Assembly (NCBI GenBank): GCA_035493895.1
Contig: DATJHM010000287.1
Span: forward strand, 25,156-89,155
Length of the DNA stretch: 64,000 bases
From: DATJHM01 sp035493895
GTDB taxonomy: Bacteria > Chloroflexota > Ktedonobacteria > Ktedonobacterales > Ktedonobacteraceae
Direction: 5' to 3'
In this document: in pieces, positions 15,734 to 23,504 of the stretch
How the letters are laid out: each line of letters begins with the position of its first letter
Numbering within the stretch: position 1 is the stretch's first letter
Made by a program: the position numbers and the translations under genes
The notes under the pieces: generated by a model
Told to the model about the DNA's origin: nothing
What the model saw: only the letters and a program-made list of their open reading frames with translations
The model's database searches: none

Positions 15734-16651
15734 ATGTATGGCTTTCCCCTCTGTAAATTGTGCAATCAGCCCATTATGGGAAGCTGGATGACGGCATTGG
15801 GTGCGACCTGGCATCCCGAACACTTTCTTTGCGCGGCCTGTGGACGTCCCATTACGGATGCCCGTTTTTCTACGCATCAAGGCGCTCCGTATCATATCGC
15901 CTGTTATGAACGCACGATTGTTCCTCATTGTGTCTTTTGTGGACGTCCTCTGACTGGTATGTACATGACTGATCGCCTGGGGCAGCTGTTTTGTGCAGAG
16001 CACGAGGGAGACTATCCTCGCTGTGCTTTCTGTAATTGTCTGGTTCCTGGCGGGAAGCCTATACCTGAGACGGGACGTGTGCGTTGTGCCGCTTGTAGTG
16101 CCAGTGCGATTGAGTCGAGTGAGGTGGCGAAGCCGATATACCGTGAAGTCATTGGATGGGTAAGTAATCAGGGGTTGCTCTATAATAATTTACGCCTCTC
16201 TCTGGAAATTTGCGGCTCAGAGTCATTAGCCCGGCATCTCCGCTCCCACGCTGAGTCCCATTCACTGGGAGCAACAATGAGTACGACCTATACGCAAGCG
16301 AATGGCCAGATCATAAGCTCGGAAGTGCGCGGGGTAGCGGTGCTTCTCGGCCTGCCAGAGATGCTCTTCCGCGGGGTCACTATTCATGAGCTTGGTCATG
16401 TCTGGCTGGTGGTGCAGGGCGTTCGTAATCTTTCCCCACAGACCGAGGAAGGTTTCTGTGAACTCCTCTCTTATCGTTATTATCAAGAGCAGAATACGCC
16501 CGAAAGCCACTATCATGCTCAAGGTATTGAACATAACCTGGATCATACCTATGGGGATGGTTTTCGTTATGTGCATGCGCTTGCTCAGAAATATGGTCTC
16601 CCTCGCTTGCTTACGGACCTTCAGATGGCAAAAAGGCTCCCTCTTCTCTAA
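15734..16651 (+). CDS. LIM-domain / DA1-like zinc metallopeptidase
   Basis: A protein of 305 residues with AGAAGG before the ATG at 15734. Residues 5-125 hold three Cys/His-rich zinc modules: CKLCNQPI...WHPEHFLCAACGRPI, then HCVFCGRPLTG...FCAEH, then CAFCNCLV...RCAAC, matching LIM-type double zinc fingers. Residues 130-300 resemble the plant DA1 peptidase region, with TIHELGHVWL as the HExxH zinc site and EEGFCELLSYRYY giving the downstream Glu-rich helix that supplies the third ligand. Plant DA1 is activated by ubiquitin and cleaves growth regulators; the bacterial counterpart's substrate is unknown. The protein is probably cytoplasmic since no signal peptide is seen. It stands alone. Confidence 0.85.
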   Translation: MYGFPLCKLCNQPIMGSWMTALGATWHPEHFLCAACGRPITDARFSTHQGAPYHIACYERTIVPHCVFCGRPLTGMYMTDRLGQLFCAEHEGDYPRCAFCNCLVPGGKPIPETGRVRCAACSASAIESSEVAKPIYREVIGWVSNQGLLYNNLRLSLEICGSESLARHLRSHAESHSLGATMSTTYTQANGQIISSEVRGVAVLLGLPEMLFRGVTIHELGHVWLVVQGVRNLSPQTEEGFCELLSYRYYQEQNTPESHYHAQGIEHNLDHTYGDGFRYVHALAQKYGLPRLLTDLQMAKRLPLL

Positions 16652-16797
16652 TCGTGTATATCCTTCCACCATTCCCTTTTTTGAGCGCGAGGTATTTAAC
16701 GATCAGAGATCAAGCGGTTCTGGCATTAGCGTAAAATCGCAGCGAACAGGTTCGGCCATCGAACTCTTTCGGGCTTGTTATCCCCTTTCCTCTCTCT

Positions 16798-17832
16798 TCA
16801 ATTCTGCTCACGCTCCTCCTCAGTTTGAAGAATATCAGTCTGTCGCAGCCAGGGCGGCGTCATGAACGCTCTCCGTTGCGCCTCCGATTCCTTAATTCTC
16901 TGCTCCAGCCCCTTTTGTGGGAGGCGTGTTCGTCCCTGAGCAGCCCGCGCAGCTAGCCCGCCCGCTTTGTAATCCTTCAGCGCCTCCTGGTCTGCCAGCA
17001 ACTGTTGCTCCATACCGCTTGCCCCTAGCGCGCTCTCTGCTACGCCAATTCTCCGCTCCAGCCCCTCTTGTGTGAGGCGTGTTCGTCCCCGAGCAGCATG
17101 CTCTGCTAGCCCGCCCGCTTTGTAATCCTTCAGCGCCTTCCGATCTGCCTGCAATTGCTGCTCCAAAGTCAGCTTATTTGCATAATGCTGCCCCTGCTCT
17201 TCCTTCTCAAAACGCCACTTTGCCTCCCTTACCTCCCCTACCCATTTACTCGCTTCTGCCCCGGCTGCTTTCGTGTCTTGCCCGCGAGCCTTCGCCCACC
17301 TTTTTGCTACTTTGCGTACACGCTCGCGATCTCTTGCATATTGCTGAACCTCTGGGTCCTCTCGATATTGCCTGCGACTTTGCACATAATCCTGCTCGGT
17401 CTCCGGGTTCGTTCGACGGTTCGCCTCGTATGTCGCATTGTATGCTCTCTTACGGGCCTTCGAATTAGCATCAGACGGGAGCCACCCATTCGCGTGATCT
17501 ATTTCTCGTTGCTCCATCGCAAACCACCTCTCTGGCGTGGGTACTTGATGATCTGGACGCTTTTCATAGAGGGGGTCTCCTGAGGATGAATCAACTACTG
17601 GCTTCTTCTTTGCATCCCTCTGCTGCCGCCAGGTGAGCACATTCTCTAGCGAGGTTCCTGCCGGATAATCCGTTCCACCTGGACTCCTCGTCTCTCGTCG
17701 TAACTGTGCGAACTCTGTGCTTTCCTCTGTGGTTTGTCGGAGCATATCAGGGGTCCATCCCTTTTTTTCCAGTGCTGATAGTTCTTCCGCTTCGTGCCTT
17801 GAGCCTCCGCCGTCTCCTTGCCTTGGTGACAT
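16798..17832 (-). CDS. Uncharacterised repeat protein, tandem paralogue 1 (full-length tail)
   Basis: A protein of 344 residues; AAGGAGGACAGG precedes the ATG at 17832. The family is not recognised. The first 120 residues (MSPRQGDGGGSRHEAEEL, GWTPDMLRQTTEE, SPGGTDYPAGTSLENVLTW) are nearly identical to the neighbour. The centre (about 125-225) is highly charged, Arg/Glu-rich and probably coiled coil, and unlike the neighbour. The last third holds two copies of a 46-residue repeat with QQLLADQEALKDYKAGGLA and GLEQRI. There is no signal peptide, membrane helix or cysteine. A conserved head and tail with a variable, charged middle suggests a structural or interaction protein; no function is claimed. 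Confidence 0.75.
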   Translation of the reverse strand: MSPRQGDGGGSRHEAEELSALEKKGWTPDMLRQTTEESTEFAQLRRETRSPGGTDYPAGTSLENVLTWRQQRDAKKKPVVDSSSGDPLYEKRPDHQVPTPERWFAMEQREIDHANGWLPSDANSKARKRAYNATYEANRRTNPETEQDYVQSRRQYREDPEVQQYARDRERVRKVAKRWAKARGQDTKAAGAEASKWVGEVREAKWRFEKEEQGQHYANKLTLEQQLQADRKALKDYKAGGLAEHAARGRTRLTQEGLERRIGVAESALGASGMEQQLLADQEALKDYKAGGLAARAAQGRTRLPQKGLEQRIKESEAQRRAFMTPPWLRQTDILQTEEEREQN

Positions 17833-17996
17833 CCTGTCCTCCTTGTGCTCCTTGTTGGATCTGCTTCTCCTACTCTACCAGATCCTTATTTCACATACAA
17901 CCGGGGCCAGGCCCGTCTCTCATCCTCGGGCTTGTTATCCCCTTTCCTCTCTCCTCAATTCTGCTCGCGCTCCTCCTCAGTTTGAAGAACGTCAGT

Positions 17997-19079
17997 CTAT
18001 CGCAGCCAGGGCGGCATCATGAACGCCCTCCGTTGCGCCTCCGATTCCCCAATTCTCAGCTCCAGTTCCTCTTGTGTGAGGCCCGTTCGTCCCCGAGCAG
18101 CATGCTCTGCTAGCCCACCCGCTTTGTAATCCTGCAGCGCCTCCTGGTCTGCCAGCAACTGTTGCTCCATACCGCTTGCCCCTATCGCGCTCTCTGCTAC
18201 GCCAATTCTCCGCTCTAGTTCCCCTTGTATGAGGCCTGTTCGTGCCTGAGCAGCCCGCGCAGCTAGCCCGCCCGCTTTGTAATCCTGCAGCTCCTCCTGG
18301 TCTGCCAGCAACTGCTGTTCCAACGTTAAACGCCCTGCTTCCTGCGTCCTCATCTTGTCCCTCTCCAAGCGCCCCTTTGCCTCCCATACATCTTTTAGCC
18401 ATTGACGCGCTTCCGCACCGGCTGCCTTCACCTTTAGCTCGCTTTCACCGTGATCCTTCGCCCATTTTGTTGCCCTCTGGTACGCACGCACAGTATCATT
18501 ATCACGTTGCCGAAACTCCGGGTCCTCTCGACGCCCCTTGTGATAGTCGTTCGCACGTTGCCGAAACTCTGGATTCTCCCGACGGTGCTTTTTATAGTCT
18601 CTTTGACGTTCAGCTTCTTTTTGACGGTCCAGATCACTCTGCAGAACTTCCAGTCTCATTTGGCGTTCCGACGTCTTCGCCGCATTGTTTGCCTTCTCAT
18701 GGACCCTCTTATTAGCATCAGACGGACGCCACCCATTCGCGTGATCTATTTCTCGTTGCTCCATCGCAAACCACTTCTCTGGCGTAGGTACTTGATGATC
18801 TGGACGATTTTCATAGAGGGGGTCTCCTGAGGAGGGATCAACCATTGGTTTCTTCCTTGCATCCCTCTGCTGCCGCCAGGTGAGCACATTCTCTAGCGAG
18901 GTTCCTGCCGGATAATCCGTTCCACCTGGACTCCTCGTCCACTCCCGTAACTGTGCGAACTCTGTGCCTTCCTCTGTGGTTTGTCGGAGCATATCAGGGG
19001 TCCATCCCTTTTTTCCCAGTGCTGATACTTCTTCCGCTTCGCGCCTTGAGCCTCCGCTGTCTCCTTGCCTTGGTGACAT
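17997..19079 (-). CDS. Uncharacterised repeat protein, tandem paralogue 2 (tail lost by a stop codon)
   Basis: A protein of 360 residues with AAGGAGGATAGG before the ATG at 19079. It has the same architecture as its neighbour: a shared head (GWTPDMLRQTTEEGTEFAQL), a variable charged centre with a short repeat (REDPEFRQR and RRENPEFRQR), and two copies of the 46-residue QQLLADQEALQDYKAGGLA repeat. It ends at PPWLR, where the neighbour continues for 14 residues. Here TAG (17997-17999) replaces the CAG codon, and 13 further in-frame codons up to TGA at 17955-17957 still match the neighbour's tail. The copy was thus shortened by one base change. Function unknown. Confidence 0.75.
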   Translation of the reverse strand: MSPRQGDSGGSRREAEEVSALGKKGWTPDMLRQTTEEGTEFAQLREWTRSPGGTDYPAGTSLENVLTWRQQRDARKKPMVDPSSGDPLYENRPDHQVPTPEKWFAMEQREIDHANGWRPSDANKRVHEKANNAAKTSERQMRLEVLQSDLDRQKEAERQRDYKKHRRENPEFRQRANDYHKGRREDPEFRQRDNDTVRAYQRATKWAKDHGESELKVKAAGAEARQWLKDVWEAKGRLERDKMRTQEAGRLTLEQQLLADQEELQDYKAGGLAARAAQARTGLIQGELERRIGVAESAIGASGMEQQLLADQEALQDYKAGGLAEHAARGRTGLTQEELELRIGESEAQRRAFMMPPWLR

Positions 19080-19209
19080 CCTATCCTCCTTGTGCTCCTT
19101 GTTGGATCTGCTTCTCCTACTCTACCAGATCCTTATTTCACACGCAACCAGGTTCTGGCCCGTACAAGCAGGAATGCATCTGAAGCATTGTTTTAGTGTA
19201 TATGCGTAT

Positions 19210-19239
19210 TTGACGGTATAGAAAAATATATGATAGTAT
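19210..19239 (+). promoter_or_regulatory. Candidate promoter of the FIST gene
   Basis: TTGACG (19210-19215), an 18-base AT-rich spacer and TAGTAT (19234-19239), 50 bases before the start codon. Confidence 0.45.
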
Positions 19240-19288
19240 CTATTGTGATTTTATGTATGGGTGGAAATACGAGTAGAAAGGTTTTTTT

Positions 19289-20455
19289 ATGGCCAGAGCA
19301 ATTGTTGTTCATACGAACCTCTCTGACAGTGTTGAGGCCGGTACTTCACTCGGCCTACAGATTGCAGAACATCTTTTGGGCATACCAGATGTCGTGCTCC
19401 TTTTTATTGCTCCTTCTTATGATCAGGCCGCGGTACTGACGGCTGTGAAGAGCAGATGCCACCCGGATATCTTGCTTGGCTGTTCTTCGGCCGGGGAATT
19501 TACCAGCCATTGTCATGGCGATGGTCTTGCCTGTGCAGTTGCTCTACGCGCAGAGGGAGATATGCTCTTCTCGGCTGGCATCGGTCGTCGTATTCAAGAC
19601 CATTGTTTACAGGCGGCAGGCGAGGTCGTGAAGACGTTTCAGTATGAGGCCCATCCGGAGTATGCTTATCGCTCTGCCATGATTCTGACTGATGCTCTGG
19701 TGGGGTATGCCGAGAATCTGCTTGAGCATCTGACGTATTTGACGTGTGGTTCCCACCAGTTCTTTGGGGGAGGAGCTGGCGATAATGCCCAGTTTCAGGC
19801 GACTCCAGTATTTTATGATACGGAGGTGGCCTCTGATGCCGTGGTGGTTCTGGAGATTCTCTCAAAGAAGCCTGTTGGGGTCGGGGCCAGGCATGGCTGG
19901 CGTCCTGCCAGTCGGGCTATGCAGGCGACGGAGGTACGTGGCAAGTATCTTTGCCAGCTTGATGGCCGACCAGCCGTCGATGTTTTTCTTGAATATGTGC
20001 GTGCGACCAACCAGCAGCTGGATGTAGCGAATCTTATGCCTCTATTGCTGCATAATTTGCTCGGCATCGATTTCGGCATCGGTTATAAACTGCGCGTTCC
20101 TCTGGCTTTACAGCCCGATGGCTCTCTTCTCTATGCGGCTGAAATCCCACCTGACGCTACTGTCCATTTTATGCAGACTTCCGTTGGTTCTGCTGAAGAT
20201 GCGGCAGTGGGAGCAGTCCGTATTGCGCAACAAAAGCTTTATGGGAGCAAGCCTGCTGTCGCTCTTTTCTTTGACTGCGTGGCGACACGCCTGCGTATGG
20301 GCCGCGAGTTTGGCTTCGAGCTGCAAGCGGTGCAAGATACGCTCGGCGAGACAAAGTACCTTGGTTGCAATACGCATGGTCAGATCGCCCGTGCTGAAGG
20401 CCAGCTCTGTACGTTTCATAATTGCACCGCTGTGGTGTGCCTGCTCCCTGCGTAA
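19289..20455 (+). CDS. FIST N/C domain sensory protein
   Basis: A protein of 388 residues. The N-terminal half (1-190) shows the FIST_N pattern: VLLFIAPSYDQAAVL, ILLGCSSAGEFTS, DALVGYAENLL and FFGGGAGDNAQF. The C-terminal half (200-388) shows FIST_C: GWRPASRAMQATEVRGKYLCQL, PAVALFFDCVATRLRMG and LGCNTHGQIAR. FIST proteins are thought to bind small ligands such as amino acids and pass the signal to partner kinases or cyclases. The protein is soluble and has no output domain of its own, so a partner must exist elsewhere. It meets the RNA-repair kinase gene end to end without a gap. Confidence 0.88.
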   Translation: MARAIVVHTNLSDSVEAGTSLGLQIAEHLLGIPDVVLLFIAPSYDQAAVLTAVKSRCHPDILLGCSSAGEFTSHCHGDGLACAVALRAEGDMLFSAGIGRRIQDHCLQAAGEVVKTFQYEAHPEYAYRSAMILTDALVGYAENLLEHLTYLTCGSHQFFGGGAGDNAQFQATPVFYDTEVASDAVVVLEILSKKPVGVGARHGWRPASRAMQATEVRGKYLCQLDGRPAVDVFLEYVRATNQQLDVANLMPLLLHNLLGIDFGIGYKLRVPLALQPDGSLLYAAEIPPDATVHFMQTSVGSAEDAAVGAVRIAQQKLYGSKPAVALFFDCVATRLRMGREFGFELQAVQDTLGETKYLGCNTHGQIARAEGQLCTFHNCTAVVCLLPA

Positions 20456-21619
20456 CTACAGTTCTTCGGTATAGAGTTCGCAGATCTGGGCCTCGGTAAC
20501 ATCGGGGATGTCGAGCTTGCCCAGCAATTTATAGATAACGTGTTCGGGCACCTGTTCTTTGCGCTGGCGGTTCCTTTGCAGAATGGTGCTGAGTGGTGCA
20601 TCTATATAGACGATGTGTACTTTTGCGCGATAGCTGAGGAACAAATCGATCAGCTGTTGACGGAGCATACGGCTGACATTGGTTGCGTTCCAGATAAAGG
20701 ATTGCTGCGCTCGAAGCAGGACGCGAGCACGTTCTTTCGCTGTTTGAATGACGTGCCCCTGATCCTCTTCAGGGCTGATCCGATATTCACGACGTATGCT
20801 ATCGAGCGAGATAACCGGCCAATCTGGCTTATGTTCGCGTATCCAGGTATCTTTTCCTGCGCCGGGTAGCCCTGACATGAGGATCACTTCGTACGTTGTG
20901 TCATCGTAAGCAACGTAGTTGGGATCGCTCTCTTCTTTGCGAAAATAGACGAAGCGACTCTGCTCATTGGCAAACTGACGCGGTTTGTTATAGCAGTCTT
21001 GCTCCTGGCAAAGCTCGCGGAAGAGTTCGACTCGGGAGAGAACCTCCTCTTTGTCTGGACAGATTCTGCCTCGTACGTCCGCCTCGGACAGCAGGGCAAC
21101 GTGGTCGAGCCGAACATGCTGGCTGGCTGCTATGATGGCTTTCTCTGGCTGAGGATGGCTGAGAAATTGGAGGGGTAGCCCGTGGAAACGGACCAGCTGG
21201 GCGATGTGTTCGCGCACGGCAAAGGGAGCAGGTTGGACGAGTTCGTGTCCTGTCCAGAGCTCTTGTCGTGCGATACTTGCGCCTTTTCGCGCATGCCCAC
21301 GCGAGGTGATGCGCCCATCGCCCTCGATTTTGGTACAATGTGGCTTGCCGACATCGTGCAGCAAGGCTGAAGCAAAGAGGATCTGCCTCTCGTCTTCGGG
21401 AAGGTTGCGCCATTCCGCCAATTTAATCAGCTCACTGACAACCATGCCTGTATGGATCAGGACGTTTCCCTCTGCATGATAAATAGGACTCTGGGGAACG
21501 CCATCCATCGCCTGAAGCCAGCTAAATTGTCGTTGCATGCCCTCCCAGTTGAATGACCAGTCCGGTCCGGTTGGACAGTAAGGGAAGGTCCAGTCTGTAG
21601 TTCTCGCTTGCTTTAACAT
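20456..21619 (-). CDS. HD-domain phosphohydrolase fused to P-loop polynucleotide kinase (RNA end healing)
   Basis: A protein of 387 residues. Residues 45-210 are an HD domain of the tRNA-nucleotidyltransferase type (YHAEGNVLIHTGMVV, ALLHDVGKPHCT, REHIAQLVRFHGLP). Residues 240-387 are a P-loop kinase of the AAA_33/Pnkp type: LMSGLPGAGKDTW (Walker A), ISLDSIRREYR (the Asp-Arg pair that orients the substrate), and a lid with ILQRNRQRK. Together these resemble end-healing enzymes that add a 5' phosphate and remove 3' or cyclic phosphates. The RNA ligase gene lies 39 bases upstream in the same orientation, so the pair would heal and seal broken RNA. Substrate specificity is inferred. Confidence 0.85.
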   Translation of the reverse strand: MLKQARTTDWTFPYCPTGPDWSFNWEGMQRQFSWLQAMDGVPQSPIYHAEGNVLIHTGMVVSELIKLAEWRNLPEDERQILFASALLHDVGKPHCTKIEGDGRITSRGHARKGASIARQELWTGHELVQPAPFAVREHIAQLVRFHGLPLQFLSHPQPEKAIIAASQHVRLDHVALLSEADVRGRICPDKEEVLSRVELFRELCQEQDCYNKPRQFANEQSRFVYFRKEESDPNYVAYDDTTYEVILMSGLPGAGKDTWIREHKPDWPVISLDSIRREYRISPEEDQGHVIQTAKERARVLLRAQQSFIWNATNVSRMLRQQLIDLFLSYRAKVHIVYIDAPLSTILQRNRQRKEQVPEHVIYKLLGKLDIPDVTEAQICELYTEEL

Positions 21620-21658
21620 GCTTCGTGTCCCGGTTCTCTGTCTATTCGTTGGCCTGCT

Positions 21659-22444
21659 TTAAAAAAGTGTGATGCCTTCCTGTAAACAATTAGGGAGAAT
21701 TGGCCGTTCCAGCCAATGACTCTCTGCGTCGATGATGGATTGCAAGAAGCCTGCCCGTACATATTTGTAGCGCTCTTTGACGATATCTTCTTCTTCAACC
21801 TTGATATAGAGCCCTTCCATGAGTCCGCTGGTATCTGTCTCTTTCAGGATCTGGCTGCTATTGAGCTGGCGCTCCTGGCAGAGAATCTGTAAACGCGTCG
21901 CGGGATCATGGTTTATGAATGAAGAATGTCCGATCAGGTGCATTATGTCCTGCATGCTCTTGATCTGCCCCTCATAGAGCACTTTGACGGAGCAGATAAA
22001 AGGAAGCTGTTGTAACAGGCGTCGCCTGTGGCTGGTGCTCAGAAAGGTTGCATTCTGTGTATCAAGGATGTCAAATTCCATGAAGTAATGGGGTAGGTCG
22101 GTATAGAAGACCGTATGTTTGGCATATAGCCATTCACCGTAAAGAATATAGCGATCTGCCAGAGCCTCCCAGAGTTCCTGTGTATAGCGAGCGGCCCAGG
22201 TCTTGAAGAGGTGAAACTGTTTTTCGCGTGGCCCTCCGTTGAGATAATGGCCCCGGCTTTGGAGCAGGAGGTGACCAGTATCGCTAAAACTGATCGCACA
22301 GTTGGCCCCATCCATTTTCTCTTCGATGACGAGATGTTTTCCCTGTAACATGCCCGGACTGGCGACCTGAAGATCTTCGTCGCCATGTTGGATGCCAGAA
22401 CCAGCAATATGTTGTGTGCGTGGATATTTGTAGATTCCTTGCAT
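21659..22444 (-). CDS. RNA ligase (Rnl2-like nucleotidyltransferase)
   Basis: A protein of 261 residues carrying the covalent nucleotidyltransferase motifs in order: motif I IEEKMDGANC with the AMP-accepting Lys, motif Ia/III LQSRGHYLN and ILYGEWLYAKHTVFY, motif IIIa YFMEFDILD, motif IV LMEGLYIKVE, and motif V VKERYKYVR. The length fits a minimal RNA ligase without a large accessory domain. It should join 5'-phosphate and 3'-hydroxyl RNA ends using ATP. It is the first gene of a two-gene unit with the HD/kinase protein, 39 bases apart. The gene start has only a weak GAGAG ribosome site. Confidence 0.88.
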   Translation of the reverse strand: MQGIYKYPRTQHIAGSGIQHGDEDLQVASPGMLQGKHLVIEEKMDGANCAISFSDTGHLLLQSRGHYLNGGPREKQFHLFKTWAARYTQELWEALADRYILYGEWLYAKHTVFYTDLPHYFMEFDILDTQNATFLSTSHRRRLLQQLPFICSVKVLYEGQIKSMQDIMHLIGHSSFINHDPATRLQILCQERQLNSSQILKETDTSGLMEGLYIKVEEEDIVKERYKYVRAGFLQSIIDAESHWLERPILPNCLQEGITLF

Positions 22445-22772
22445 GTTTTTTTAATCTCTCAATCCTGTGCAGGTTCTCAAGGCATGAGTTGAATGAATAG
22501 TCATAGTGGTCTGTTTTTGCAGCCGCCACAGAGTATTCTCTAAGCATAACATAGTTATCGTTGTACAATCTATGTGTATTTTACACATTTTTTGTTTTAT
22601 AATGTAGTTATTCGGTTGTCTGCCAAGAGAATATTTCTGGAGAAAGATAGCTCTGGCGAAAATAGTGGTGATCCCATCCCCTGGAGGGAACCCATCATCG
22701 CGGTGATGATGATGCCTGGAATAGCGTGCTCATTCTGAGTCTCTTATTACATATCCAGATATAGTAATATAT
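22445..22772. other. Intergenic region upstream of the RNA ligase
   Basis: A 328-base stretch without a gene between two minus-strand genes. It has an AT-rich part (22550-22620) suitable for the ligase promoter and a small hairpin CATCATC/GATGATG near 22693-22711 beyond the flavoprotein's 3' end. Nothing else was recognised. Confidence 0.35.
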
Positions 22773-23249
22773 CTATTCTATTTCTGTTTGCCTGGGATGC
22801 TCCGCGGTTTGTATCGCCGGTCCCCAGGAAGCGATATGGTCGGGAGTAATCACGATGATGGGGAGTTTTTCCAGGTTCATCGCGCGGTATTGCTGATAGC
22901 GGCTACGGAGAAGCTTGATGGCGTGCGCGTGCAGTTCGTCGTTTGCTTCAATAAGTCTGGCCGCTCCGTGGATGAGCACATAACCAAGCTGGCCCCAGTC
23001 ATCATTGTATTGATCTACCAGGAGGGAGGCTTCGTGTCGGGCCTCGATATTGCGTACCCGGCGTAGCCTGAAACTGGTGACGCTCTTGGGCTTTTCGTCC
23101 AGCGGGGTATAAAAATAGTGCTGGTCAAATGCGTAGCAAACGGGAATGAGATGGGGACTGCCCAGCTCATCTGCGGTTGCCAGCCGTGCCACGCGCTGCC
23201 GGGAGATAAAAGCGCTTTCATTCTCAAGGAGCTTGCTGCGTTTTGTCAT
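22773..23249 (-). CDS. PPOX-class pyridoxamine-5'-phosphate-oxidase-fold protein, probably F420- or FMN-dependent
   Basis: A protein of 158 residues; the internal ATG at 23249 is preferred because AGAAGG lies nine bases before it, while the ATG at 23267 has none. The fold pattern is clear: FISRQRVARLATADELGSPHLIPVCYAF, YFYTPLDEKPKSV, VRNIEARHEASLLVDQYNDDWGQLGYVLIHGAARLI and a C-terminal ITPDHIASWGP. This matches the TIGR03668-like split-barrel group of PPOX-class F420-dependent enzymes. Such proteins reduce small molecules with F420 or FMN. Chloroflexota often make F420, which supports but does not prove that cofactor. Confidence 0.82.
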   Translation of the reverse strand: MTKRSKLLENESAFISRQRVARLATADELGSPHLIPVCYAFDQHYFYTPLDEKPKSVTSFRLRRVRNIEARHEASLLVDQYNDDWGQLGYVLIHGAARLIEANDELHAHAIKLLRSRYQQYRAMNLEKLPIIVITPDHIASWGPAIQTAEHPRQTEIE

Positions 23250-23441
23250 GACATGTTGCCTTCTCATTACTCTTTTTCTATCTTTGCATCGTTTCCTATG
23301 AGGTATCTTATCCAGCGGTGATCAAGGTGTCAATGGATGTTTTTGATGGAGATGTGAGGTGATGATGTGTAGTATTTTTGCATACCTTTGGGGATAGATG
23401 CAAGTAATAGTGCGGGGCAGATAGGAACGTCGCAAAATGCC

Positions 23442-23471
23442 AGAAGAGGAGATGCTGCCATCTCCTCTTCT
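23442..23471 (-). terminator. Terminator of the osmoprotectant ABC operon
   Basis: AGAAGAGGAGATG (23442-23454) pairs perfectly with CATCTCCTCTTCT (23459-23471) over 13 bp with a four-base loop, 34 bases past the last gene of the operon. On the minus strand a short T-run follows. Confidence 0.75.
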
Positions 23472-23504
23472 TCTGCGAAAAAATCTGCTGAGCTTGCAAA
23501 ACGA

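Larger units (their letters stand above)
16770..19165 (-). repeat. Tandem duplication of a 1.2-kb gene unit
   Basis: Two copies of a unit lie head to tail: 16770-17917 and 17927-19165. Each unit has a conserved 5' flank of about 85 bases (17833-17917 and 19080-19164) with the same ribosome site, one gene, and a conserved 3' flank beginning CGGGCTTGTTATCCCC (at 16770 and 17927). The ends of the genes are very similar while the centre diverges and differs in length. Confidence 0.85.

Noticed and set aside
17079..17583. Plus-strand frames opposite the tandem paralogues
   Set aside because: Pro/Ser/Leu-rich shadows of the charged minus-strand proteins; the minus strand has perfect ribosome sites and conserved pairs.
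16770..19165. CRISPR-like or insertion sequence repeat
   Set aside because: The repeats are whole gene copies, without terminal inverted repeats, transposase or spacer pattern.
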